Below are positions 9,987-20,194 of a DNA stretch of 64,000 bases, piece by piece. Numbering within the stretch: position 1 is the stretch's first letter; the number at the start of each line of letters is the position of its first letter. The notes beneath the pieces were generated by a model. That model had not been told where the DNA came from. It saw only the letters and a program-made list of their open reading frames with translations, and searched no databases. Both the position numbers and the translations under genes were made by a program. The DNA is taken from contig NTMA01000103.1 in the NCBI GenBank assembly GCA_002917075.1, positions 62,001-126,000 on the forward strand, read 5' to 3'. Source of the DNA: Hawksworthiomyces lignivorus (taxonomy: Eukaryota; Ascomycota; Sordariomycetes; Ophiostomatales; Ophiostomataceae).

Positions 9987-11618
9987 ATGCGTGAATTCCT
10001 CAGCTACGTCCTCGAGTCCTTCCGCGACGCAACGGGTTGGAACCGGGATAATGGCTATTCGGACCTCAACGTAACAGCTAATGGTAGGTTTATTTCTGGC
10101 GTAGAGCAATGGGATAGCGAGTAGTTATCTCCTGCAAGAGATATCATACATATAAACTTACCTTCTTCAGAGCTGCTCAATTTCCAATCACCGCGAGGCC
10201 TGCGCATGACCCTCTCCTCGCTCGCCACTCCCCACTTTGCGACCTCCTACAATCTCGGTACCATTGGTGTTGTTGATGGCTCTATCTCCTACCTTTACAC
10301 ATCTGTCCCTCTCACCAATGTCGTCGCTAAGTCTGAGTCGATACCTCTCCCGATATTGTTGCGATCTTACCGCCAATTACACAATGGGTCAGCACCAAGT
10401 TTGAGCCCTTCACTGTCTTCACGACCCTTTAAAAAAATCGACCTCGAATCAATCTTGCCCTTATATGGCTCTGGATCCTCTCCCTCCCCTGGGTCTTCCT
10501 CCAACGATCTTCGAAATGCTTTCTTAGCACCTGCGGCGGGCCAGCTCTCCAATCTAATACACGAGGCGCGCTTGCTTGTGGACAAGCCTGCCCTGCTCTA
10601 TGGACGACTTTATCTACCGAGGTCTATGCTCGAGGCCTATATGGTCAAGCGCCTAGCATCATCAGTGCAGCTGCAACTACGTGCTGTCAGCGATGCCAAA
10701 CTACCGAGCGGAGGCACTGTCTTGGGCATTTTGGAGTTTGACCGCGGAAAATACGGGCTGGAGGGCTTGGCATCATCTGACGGCGGCCTCCTCGGCGTGC
10801 GTGGCTTGTATAATTTTGGCGCCGGCCCAGCCGCTTACGGTGCTACCCAGGCGCAGTCAAGCGCTGCGGCAAACGGTGGACAAGGTGCTAGCAGCGGGGG
10901 AAGCGGTGGAGAACAGCGGTTGCACGGCGGCCGATTAAGCGCTGGTGGTGAAATTTATTACGGTACGCTGAATAAATCAGGCGGTATTTCGCTGGGGGCA
11001 CGCTTTGCCACGCTTCCGGAGCACAGCGGGACGCCCTTGACGGCTACTATGACGGTCAACCCGCTCATGGGGAATATCAGCGCCACCTACGCCGTCGTAG
11101 CGCGCGAAGATTGCTCACTCGCGACCAAATTTGACTTCAATGTCTACAGCTACGAGAGCGAATGGGCGGTCGGCATGGAGCTGTGGAGCAAGCGGCGCCT
11201 AGCCGGGCTGGTGGCAGTCGATGAAGACGACATTGGCAGTAAAACTCCAGCGCCATCGCCATCGCCACCACCACCGCCACCGTCAACTGCTCAACAATCC
11301 TCGTTGCAGATCGGCAGCAACCCAAGCGCCGGCGGGCACGTCTTCCGCGAAAGAAGCTTCCAAGCTAAGCTTGAATGGCGGCTGGACGATCCAACGACGG
11401 AGCCGGAAACGAAACCCTCCAGTGCCACTGCAGATGTGACCACTGACAAACAATACCAAGGTGTTCTGAAAGCCCGCCTCGACCAAAACCTCAAGGTTGG
11501 ATTGTTGTGGGAGGGCCGCATCAAGTCGCTAGTGTTCAGCCTTGGGTCTGCTGTTGACCTGCAGCGATTGGATCAGCCATTCCGGTCGCTCGGATTAGAG
11601 ATCCAGTTCTCGTCATGA
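9987..11618 (+). CDS. Mdm10, mitochondrial outer-membrane beta-barrel of ERMES
   Basis: Exons 9987-10083 and 10171-11618. The intron (GTAGGT donor, CTTCTTCAG acceptor) joins the strongly conserved Mdm10 start (MREFLSYVLESFRDATGWNR) in frame to ELLNFQSPRGLRMTLSSL and HFATSYNLGTIGVVDGSISYLY, giving 514 residues. Mdm10 is a porin-like 19-strand barrel. It anchors the ERMES complex (Mdm10/Mdm12/Mdm34/Mmm1) that tethers ER and mitochondria, and it also helps the SAM complex assemble Tom40. Starting at the internal ATG (10206) would drop the conserved first exon, so I chose 9987. There are low-complexity insertions between strands (Ser/Gly-rich around residues 260-290, Pro-rich PSPSPPPPPPS near 395), which is common in filamentous-fungal Mdm10. 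Confidence 0.93.
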
Positions 11619-13201
11619 TAGCAGACCACCGGCCCAGAACCATTCGTTATGTTGCAGAACGCGGCGGGGCGTCTCTCACAAATTGTTTGAGCAATATCCT
11701 CTCTCTTTGCAGACGAAAGAACATTTCGAGATCAGTTGTGAGACCCTGCTTTTAACAGCAATTTGCTCAGCCCTGCTTACAGTAAGACAGGCTCACAAAG
11801 TACAGTACACTAATTGACTCGACTTCCGCTGTGCCCCGTGATTTTTGGGCAAAAAACTCGGTTCTCTTTGAGGAAGGTTTCTCAGATTGTGGTCGTCTGA
11901 CTGCCGCCTTTTGCTTTTTCAAATGAGAACCTTGATGGACAGCCTGCCCTCTGTCCGTGCTTTCTCTCTAATCAAGCAAAGCTCTACAGCCAATGAGAAG
12001 TGAGAGATTAGCACGACATTTCCAGGCCTCAGCGCCCGTAAAAAAAGAGCAGTGTGAAAAATGTTAAACGAAAATAGGACAGGAAATAGAGAAAGATAAA
12101 AAGGGTTGGGAATATGTCTTCAGAAAACGATTTATTGATGAGGCAGCTCTTTTGTCCTACCTGCTTGTACAAAAACCTGCTTGTACAAGCAACAAATAGA
12201 TATTTTTGGTGAAAGACTCAGGGCGATACAAAGCACTCATGAAGTTGCGGCACTTGTTACAAAATAGGAAGAGCGCACAGCGACGTTTCAGCCGACTGGC
12301 CTGGCCATCCGGGTTCTCAAAAAAACCACAGGTCTTTGTCTCACACTATAACCCTAGTGAGAGGTACCGAAAATGGCAAAGATAGAGAAAAATAATAAAG
12401 GGCTATTCAAAGAGGAAGACGAGACAAGGGAAAACAAAAGACAAATTAAAAATTAAAAATATAAGGAAAAAGTTATAATACCACACTACGGCACACCACT
12501 GTTACAAATCCTCATCTACAGATGCCAGCAGCTGACGTCGTCTCTTTCGTTTATACTTGCCAAACTCGCGGTTTTGTGATCATCACCCGCTCTCGCCTCC
12601 GTCCCGAGTAGTTTGGAATCACTACCAGTGATCTCTACTCTCACCTTTTTATCTCTCTTTCTGTTTCAATTTTATTAGGGTCTGTGGTCGAACTGTGCGT
12701 CTTAAAAGCAAAACACAAGTCTACGATAATTCATCACGAGCTGGCTCTCGTGGCTGAAACTTATTACGTTGGTGTCCTTATCGTCAGCATCCTGTATGCG
12801 CGTCGCAGTTTTCCCTCGGTCAGCTACATATTCTATGCAGTCCACGTCTCCGACGACCTCGAAGCCTCGCGTCGAGGAAATCTCCAATCTTGTGTGAGTC
12901 AAATTACAGCCTGATATTTACAGTCTCAGTTTCTATTTGCTTCTCTATCTAGAGCCTGGTGATCCTCGTGACGCGCTTGTCGAAGAACTCCTTGTCTTGG
13001 CTTGGCTTCGAAACTTTTTAAGGCTGTCAAGGTTCTCCGCAGTTGATGTACCTTTCCTTGCATGAGCTTTACTGGGCAATATCTATTTTCTTCGTGTCTT
13101 TATTTCGGCTTCTCAAGCATAAAACATGGTGCGCGTGCTGACTTTCAACGATAGGCTCTCTTTCACTGCTTCTCCCTCACCTAGACCATTTTCAGTAGCA
13201 G
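11619..13201. other. Intergenic; probable 5' region of the zinc transporter
   Basis: No gene seen. Contains a short direct duplication ACCTGCTTGTACAA near 12159-12188 with a palindromic CTTGTACAAG in the second copy. Pyrimidine-rich sequence precedes the transporter start. Confidence 0.55.
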
Positions 13202-14569
13202 ATGACAAGCACAATGAGACAACGCAGCACAGCTCACCGCCAAATGATGGTGCGAAGAGATGACGGCAGCACCATCGGAAATTCAGTACCGCAATGCCAG
13301 GGCTGGGGCACGGATTTGAATGACAAGGGTTTGCGCATCGCCTCTGTGTTTATCATTCTCACCGGTTCGCTTCTCGGCGTGTTCTTGCCAATGGTCCTAG
13401 CACGTACGTCACCGAATTGGCGTGCTTCGAAAGTAGCCTTTTTCATCTGCAAGTATTTCGGCAGCGGTGTCATATTGGCCACCGCTTTCATGCACTTGTT
13501 GTCGCCGGCAGTCGAGGCGCTCTCAGACCCGTGTCTAAGCAACATGTTGCCTGACTATGATTGGGGTCACGGCATTTGCCTAATGGCCATCATGGTCATG
13601 TTCTATATTGAGCTTATGGCTGCACGATTCAACTTTGGCTTTGGCCATTCCCACGGTGCGCCAGCGTCGGTGCCGAAGGACATACTCCCTCACGACAACC
13701 ATATTCATAGCCACAATCACCAGTCGCTAGCAGCTAACGGGCCAGCCTCGAAACCAAGTCATACTGGCGCTGTGAGCGGCCTCGAAGGCACAAGCATAAA
13801 CAATGGCCCTACAACGAATTCGTCTGCTACGGCGACACAAACTAACTTACATCTCCATGACGTCGAGATGGCAGTCGGTGGCAGCCCATCCATAAATTCA
13901 CTGTCACAGTCAAAGTCTGAATCGAGCAGTGGTTCCAACCCTGCCAAACTAGCTGGCGTCCCACAGCCGCAGCCGCAGCATATTGGCGGCATTCCCAACC
14001 AACTGGGCTATCCGCCCGGCAATCAAGACCACCTAGCCCACGACCGCGATCACGTCGATGGCGATTCGCACGCTAGTTATGGCAGTCAGATTGTGTCGTT
14101 GCTGATTCTGGAGTTTGGTGTGGTGTTCCACTCGCTGTTTATCGGCCTCAGTTTGGCCGGATCTGACAACCTGAAAGTCTTGCTTATTGTCATTGCATTC
14201 CATCAGTTTTTCGAAGGCCTTGGTCTTGGATCACGGTTAGCCGTGGCTCAGTGGCCATCAAACTGGAAGGCTTGGACGGGCTATCTAATGGCTGTTGGAT
14301 ACGGTATCACGACACCTTTGGGAATTGCTATTGGTATTGGCGTCAACGCCGGCCTGACCTCCAGACCTGCACTGAGCCAGCTAGTAAACGGCATCTTCGA
14401 CGCTGTCAGCTCTGGCATTTTGGTCTATACAGCGCTCGTGGAATTGCTAGCGCACGAATTCATGTTTAACCCGGAGATGCGGGATGCAAAGTTGTCTGTG
14501 CAGATGTTTGCGTTCGCCTGTGTGGCAATTGGCGTGGCCATCATGTCTTTGCTAGCTAAGTGGGCGTAA
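13202..14569 (+). CDS. ZIP-family zinc transporter (Zrt1/Zrt2-like)
   Basis: Intronless, 455 residues. It moves Zn2+ (possibly Fe2+) into the cytosol across the plasma membrane. Membrane segments start at IASVFIILTGSLLGVFLPMVL. TM2 carries KYFGSGVILATAFMHLL, and TM3 precedes a long cytosolic loop (about residues 145-290) rich in His: GHSHG, HDNHIHSHNH, HLHD and HDRDH clusters, the usual metal-binding loop. The conserved ZIP metal path is present: TM4 EFGVVFHSLFIGLSL and TM5 HQFFEGLGLGSRLA. Three more segments follow, ending LLAKWA at the C-terminus, as in Zrt proteins. A second in-frame Met (13214) could also start translation. Fungal ZIP genes are usually induced by zinc starvation; I did not identify the operator. 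Confidence 0.92.
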   Translation: MTSTMRQRSTAHRQMMVRRDDGSTIGNSVPQCQGWGTDLNDKGLRIASVFIILTGSLLGVFLPMVLARTSPNWRASKVAFFICKYFGSGVILATAFMHLLSPAVEALSDPCLSNMLPDYDWGHGICLMAIMVMFYIELMAARFNFGFGHSHGAPASVPKDILPHDNHIHSHNHQSLAANGPASKPSHTGAVSGLEGTSINNGPTTNSSATATQTNLHLHDVEMAVGGSPSINSLSQSKSESSSGSNPAKLAGVPQPQPQHIGGIPNQLGYPPGNQDHLAHDRDHVDGDSHASYGSQIVSLLILEFGVVFHSLFIGLSLAGSDNLKVLLIVIAFHQFFEGLGLGSRLAVAQWPSNWKAWTGYLMAVGYGITTPLGIAIGIGVNAGLTSRPALSQLVNGIFDAVSSGILVYTALVELLAHEFMFNPEMRDAKLSVQMFAFACVAIGVAIMSLLAKWA

Positions 14570-15217
14570 ATGCGGCTGTGAGATCTCTAGCATCATTTCA
14601 ACTTTCTTACATTTTATCTTTGATTCCTGTCAACTGTCTGAGCGACACAGCGGAATACATACTGACATGCACTGGAACTGGTATCATTGCGAATATTCTT
14701 GGGGGCATACTGGCAATGGAATAAAGGGTTTTGCATTAGAAAACGGCGTTTGCTTAGGGATGAGATAAATTTGGCTACAACATTCATATTTAGGGGTGTA
14801 ATGATTCTGGAGGCATGAGCGATGCTTTGTATTCGCATACTATGACAAACAGCCTCGAACACTAGAAATATAAATCGCATTCTATTCGTTTATTTCTGAC
14901 CATATATGGGCCTTCTCGCCTTGACAATGTTTTGTGGTGGACAACCGCAATTTCTTCACAATATTCATAACATTAGAGAATTTCGTCAACCATCTTATAT
15001 CACACACTTTCTGCGAAATTGAGCATCTGACAACCTATCTGCCAACTTCAACAAATAATAAGCGGCAAAATGAAAAGTATAGAAAGAACGTAAACACGGA
15101 AGAAATAACTGAAAAGCAAAACACCTTAATCCTTACAAGCTCATTTATTAGAACTCACTCCATTTAGTGGCCCTTTGTTGTCCATTAGCACCTGGATTAT
15201 TCTCTTGAGATAAAGAC
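14570..15217. other. Intergenic between convergent genes
   Basis: AT-rich 3' flanks of the ZIP transporter (plus) and the deaminase-fold gene (minus). I see nothing coding. Confidence 0.6.
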
Positions 15218-17569
15218 CTAGCATTGGCCATATCGGAAAGTCTCTAGGTTGGGAAATGGCTGAGAGGGCCGGGGGTATCGATGAGATCGGTTGGTCTTGC
15301 GCACATTCACGGCCCTGGAAGCCGCTCTCGTTGTCGAGGCCCGTGTTGCCTCAACTCTAATCGCGTTTGCATGTGTCTGGCCGGGATCCTGACGCTCTTC
15401 TTGCTCCGCTTCACGGACCATTGGCAAGGAAGGACGCCATTGGGATGCGCCTGATGCGGCCAACGTCCTTGTTCCTTCACTGCACATGGCCGGCGACGCT
15501 GTCAAGTCGATAAAAAGAGATGGGTGAGATGGCCTAGACGATGAATCGGGTTGCAACTGCCTTCGCAGCTGCATCCGCTTCATACGGCGCAAGTACGGAG
15601 GCATGTGAGAGAGTTCGTCTGCAACAGGGGAAGTTGAATTCTGGCGTGCTGCCGAGTTGCTGAAACTATGTCTGTCAAAATTATGATGCGCCGCATTGCC
15701 ACGAGAGTTTGATGGATAAGATGTAATATTTTGTGGTCCCTGCAGCGGTCGCTGCCTCTGAGCACTTCTATGAATTCCGTGATTGCATCGAGTGGCTCGA
15801 TTTCCCTTATCTATGGACAGGAGGAACTCAAGGTCTGGCGATTCTTGGCGTGCCGATCCCAAAGAGTGATGTTCGGGCCGCGGTGGAACCTGTTGTGAAG
15901 CTGCCGAAGCTTCAGCTAGAGCTGCCACATCGCCGACATCTGCACTTAAGCTCTTCTGACTCGGCGTAGCAAAAAAGTAAGAGCGCTCGTTTTCGGCCAA
16001 CACCGGTGGAGAATCAAATTCGACGCTCTCACGCAAATCATTTGGCGAAGCGGGCGTGTCTAACTCTGAATCGTACTGGCCGTTCCATTGCCTCCCATAG
16101 CTCTCTTGGCTGGCAACATCACAGAGCTCCGCCGGGGGCTTCATACATGGTGTCGCCGGTGGCTTGCCGTTGTTGCCCCAGATAGACGGCGGTCCCGCGC
16201 TTCCTCCGCACTTTGGGGGAGTGGAGTAAGTAGGGTAACGCTTGCGTTGGGAAAGCATTGAGTCAGCTGCCGACGCGGACGGGATTGACGGCGACGGTGA
16301 GCTGTAAACAGAGATGCGTCCTACTGTCGTTGGCTGCTGTTTAATTATCGGTTGGTGGGAACGACTTTTGGAGTTGAGGGCCTTCTTAACATTTCTGTGT
16401 GAGGTTGTGTTGCTGTCACGAAGGTGAATATTTCCTGTTGAGCAATGCTTGAGTGATGTTTCGGCATCTTCAAGAGAGTCATTGCCGTCGCTGCGATTAG
16501 ATTCGTCGCTACCTCCATGACTGGTGCTTTCCATCTCAAAGTCTTCATCAGAATCTCCTTTACTATGTTGTCTATCATTCTCTTTTCCTTGTTGTCCCAC
16601 CCTATCACAGCTATGATTCCATGCATCGTCGTTATCCACTGGCTTGAGTGACGTCCTAGCTTCTCTAACATAATGGACACCCGACTCTCCGTTGAAGAAG
16701 GTACGCTGTCTTTTATGTTCAATAAATACAGGACAGGGCCTAGTGAAGATCTTGATCCCTGTCCGCCGATGTATAAACTTTAGGAAGTTGACTATTTGTG
16801 ACTATTAGTAGTTATAATCTATTATGAATAACAATTTCTATACGCACTGCAGTTTTTGCAGGGCGTATGGCCTAAGAGAATAGTCGCCTCCCGACGGCCG
16901 AGAGGCAGATCTAATTCTCGGAGGCGACCCTTGAGAGCTTCGTCTAGGCCTACTGAGGCATCTTTCATCTGTTGAACGAGGAAATAAAGCCCCAACTAAA
17001 GCTCGTCAGAATTTGATTTTACAAAATCCATTTGACTTCTTACCGAACAAGAAATCAAGTCCTACCTTCTTCTCGGCATGGCACGAAAAATAACGGCCGT
17101 CGTTATCGGAAACTCTTTTAGAATATGGTGTATCTCGAATGCTGCGTGGTATATGAAAGCCAACTGAGGCAGCAAAACGCCTGACCAGTTCCTGCAACTC
17201 AAATTAGACACGGGATTTCTGAAAGTAACTCTCCACAGAGACGTTGGGGAGACAACAACTCACCGTCCATCTTTCACTGCTCAGAGTATTAGCTGATTTC
17301 AGATAGTCTGTCCATCCGCTTGTACAGATCATCATTGGTTTCCATTCACCAGCCGGAATCAGACAGGCCGGTGTGGCATTGATATACGTAGATCTGTCAA
17401 GATTTGTCGTTGCTTCTTTGATATGCTGTACAAGTGACAGCTTTCGCCCTTTATCTCCCCAGCAAAATGCACATTCTGCAGTGAGAGAATTGTCAGAGCC
17501 TCTTTTCAGCTGCTTATCTCTATGATTAACGTGGCTTGTCTCATCAGAATCGTCTTGCGTTCGGTCCAT
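15218..17569 (-). CDS. Deaminase-fold (CHAE / PCxxC) zinc protein with long disordered C-terminal tail
   Basis: Rebuilt from four exons: 17569-17264, 17191-17066, 16995-16848 and 16791-15218. All junctions are GT-AG and keep phase (donors GTGAGT, GTAGGA, GTGCGT; branch motifs TTCTGAC and TACTAAT), giving 717 residues. Residues about 120-225 carry a cytidine-deaminase-superfamily core. SCHAEKK supplies His140 (zinc) and Glu142 (proton shuttle), followed by a helix LGLYFLVQQM. TPCKNCINFLKFI supplies Cys190 and Cys193 (zinc), followed by a strand GIKIFTRPCPVFI. From memory this matches a deaminase-like family in filamentous fungi (CHAEKQL...PCxxC) for which I know no assigned substrate. Residues about 230-717 are Ser/Pro/Asn/Arg-rich and look disordered. 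A GTG at 16639 is not a real start; the tail reads in frame from exon 4. The exact N-terminus is uncertain: the region 17570-17700 has a helical reading frame that might be an extra exon. The target (nucleoside, RNA, DNA or none) is unknown. Confidence 0.75.
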
Positions 17570-18208
17570 TTCTGGGAGAAAGCTTCTAGGGATTTGATAT
17601 TGCTGAGATTGTCAAGGAGTATTTTACTTTCTGTTTCAAGGAGGGCCGTGAAAGTGAGAGTAAGTTGCAGCCAGCGGTTTATGAAATGAAGTGCAAAGGG
17701 ATGGTAGTCTAAAATAAAAATATGATGAAAACGTCTATGGAAAGGTGCGTTACAGCAAAGAAAATGGGACGTATGAAGAGTAAAGTTCAACAGGTGAAGA
17801 GGACAAATATGTGATGCGCTTTTGATCAGAAATAATCTGAAAGCGAATCTGACGTCAAGTTGAAATTCACCACCGCACCGGAGTCACAGCAGACAACGTA
17901 GCCACATCCATGCAGGGAAAACAATGTCAAGCAGGCAGGAGAAGAATGTCAGATGATCATGGAAATGATCATGTAAGGTTTTTGATTTTTTTCTCTTTTT
18001 TTCCCGCCAAAAAAGCAGAAGCGTAGAAGTAAACAAAAACCTATGGCGCCGAGACAGTATTGGTACGAAGAGACCATCATACAGATCATATGGAAGAAGT
18101 CCCGCAATATGCTTCCATCCCTTTTCCTTTATATTTTGGTTTCGGCTTTCGCCGACACGTCTCTCTTACTCGCTCTCCTTATGTATCACCTAGCCTAGGG
18201 CGACAAGC
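17570..18208. other. Intergenic, with a possible extra 5' exon of the deaminase gene
   Basis: Minus-strand frame 17790-17506 includes a plausible helical segment (LDNLSNIKSLEAFSQKWTER) that overlaps the deaminase start in another frame. The only GT available (GTTAAT) does not give a phase-compatible splice, so I left it out of the gene model. The rest is AT-rich 3' flank of rps19. Confidence 0.4.
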
Positions 18209-19005
18209 TTACTCGTCATCCTCCTCGTCCTCCTCGTCCTCCTCGGCAGTGGTCTGGGCGATACGGTCCAAATCCCGCTGGCCGGCCTGGGTGATGCGGC
18301 GGCCACCCTTCTCCTCGTCCTGCTCAACGATGCCGATCTTCTCCAGGGCCTGGAGGACCTTGCGGTCGACGCTGCCGCTGGCATCAACGTGCTTGGAGGG
18401 ACGAGTGCCCCGGTTCTTGGCAGTACCGTGGACCTTGCGCAGCCGGCCGACACCGACAGTCTTGCGGAGGTAGACGTGGCGGGCAACAGAGGCAGCGCGG
18501 ACGTAGAACCAGTCAATGTCCTGGGGAGGGAGCTCCTTGGCGTGGCCGGTCTTGACGGTGTCGACCCAGCCTGGGCGATGGTTAGCATGTTTTGGTGTGG
18601 CAAAGCAGACGAAAATGGGGAACAACATACCCGGAATGGGCAGCTTGCCCTGGCGCTTCAAGAAAGCAGCATAGGCGACGATGAACTTCTGGGCCTGTAT
18701 GCCAAAGAAAACCCATTAGCAACAATTCCGTCACAGGAAGTCTTGCGACTCCCTCACGCCTGCTCCATAACGTCTATGCTATTTGTATTCCGTCTCTTTC
18801 TCAACATTCGTCCATAATATCCAACTCTCCAGAAGGAGAGTTGGAAAGACAGAATGAGGATCACCGATCCATTCGTTCGATCCGGATTGCAGCGGGCGAG
18901 AGGGAGTATTTCGCAAATATTGGTTTTGCTTCCTAACAAAAAAGTTCATTTGTTTCACCGAGGAATTGCACCTACATCAACGTCCCGAACAGAAACACCA
19001 CCCAT
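18209..19005 (-). CDS. 40S ribosomal protein S19 (eS19)
   Basis: Three exons: 19005-18976 (MGGVSVRDVD), 18694-18631 (AQKFIVAYAAFLKRQGKLPIP) and 18570-18209, giving 151 residues. The splice sites are GTAGGT/ACAG (281-nt intron) and GTATGT/CCCAG (60-nt intron). The protein shows the eS19 signature through WVDTVKTGHAKELPPQDIDW, YVRAASVARHVYLRKTVGVG and GSVDRKVLQALEKIGIVEQD, and ends in an acidic tail (EEDEEDEEDDE). eS19 sits on the head of the small subunit and is needed for maturation of the 18S rRNA 3' end. A very short first exon followed by a long first intron is usual for fungal ribosomal protein genes. I cannot tell whether the long intron hosts a snoRNA. Confidence 0.96.
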
Positions 19006-20194
19006 CTTGGTAGATTGATTTATGAAAATGTGGGAGGAAAGAGGACTTTTTTCTTGATTTCGTGGTTCGACGGGGAGAAATTGGCGTCGTGAGAAGCTGC
19101 TCGTCAAGAAGAGGTTGAAATTCTGCGATCAAGAGGGGCGCAACGACAAAAAAAAAATTACCAAAGACCAGAAAATTGTCAAAGCCTGGACCCACTCTAG
19201 TCGAAAAAGCTGAAATTAGGGCTGGTCAACCCTCTGAATCTTCAACGCCACGATTTGCGCCTGTTGTGGCGGTGCAAAAAGAATGGACATCTTGAGTACG
19301 TAAGCACGATGTCGTCGGAGACAAGCAGCCGAGTAACCTCATTGGCTACCATATATGGAGCATGAGTCTTGTCAACATAACAGTATCCTCACCCAGCGAG
19401 TCCTCTACCATAAACCAAAAGAAAGCATATAGTCCGGTCTGGCTACCGTTATGCATAATTATCAAGCGGTAAACGAGGGTCGGAATTCTCTTTTGATGCC
19501 TCTAAACGGCAAACTCACTTGGTTGTATTTCAACGTCTAATATGGGCAATACCTAACTGCCCTCTCATTTGCCGAAACGGCGGCTTCAATTGCCGACGGG
19601 GCACAGAGAAGGGATTTTCCCGTAGATGCACAATGTCCCATTCCTTTTAGTGACCCACTCTCTTCCTTTTGGCAAGCTCTCCGCATCGTTCTAAGGTAGG
19701 ACCGCTGGGTCGTGGGCAAGCTATTGGAGCTCCCTAGGTGAGGGGAAGCGTAACAAGTGCTGCGCATCCGCCAGTGCCACATAGCTAGGCTAGTTTGCCT
19801 CTGCAGGGGGCTCTGGGCTTTAGAGCTGCGACCCGGCAAATTGTGAAGGAGATGCACTGTCCAAAAGGAGAAACCTTAATCGAAATACAGCCGCCTCCGA
19901 TCTGTGGACCGGCTTTGCCCCAGGCCGTTCGAGGCTCGGAAACAGAGGGGAAATTCAGCGATGTAGAGAAAGTTCTGTGCTTTTAATTTTCTTTTCTTTT
20001 CTTTCCTTTTTGAACGTCAACTGCTTCTTTTTGTTAGATCGTGAGATAAACAGCGCTGTGATTTCGATAATACGAGCCGGGAAGAGCCGAAGGACTCCTT
20101 TGTAGCTACTGAAAGCTCCTTTCAACTCCTCCCCTTAACCCTCCCATCCGTATAGCACTTTCTTTGGCTTCAGGGCATACCGCTGCATCATAAG
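19006..20194. other. Divergent promoter region of rps19 and the acyl-CoA synthetase
   Basis: About 1.2 kb between the two start codons. The minus-strand ORF 19537-19857 lacks motifs. I see no further gene. Confidence 0.6.

Noticed and set aside
16639..16641. GTG as the start of the Ser-rich 473-residue frame
   Set aside because: GTG is not a normal start in fungal nuclear genes. The frame continues upstream to a splice acceptor at 16792-16793 and joins the deaminase exons.
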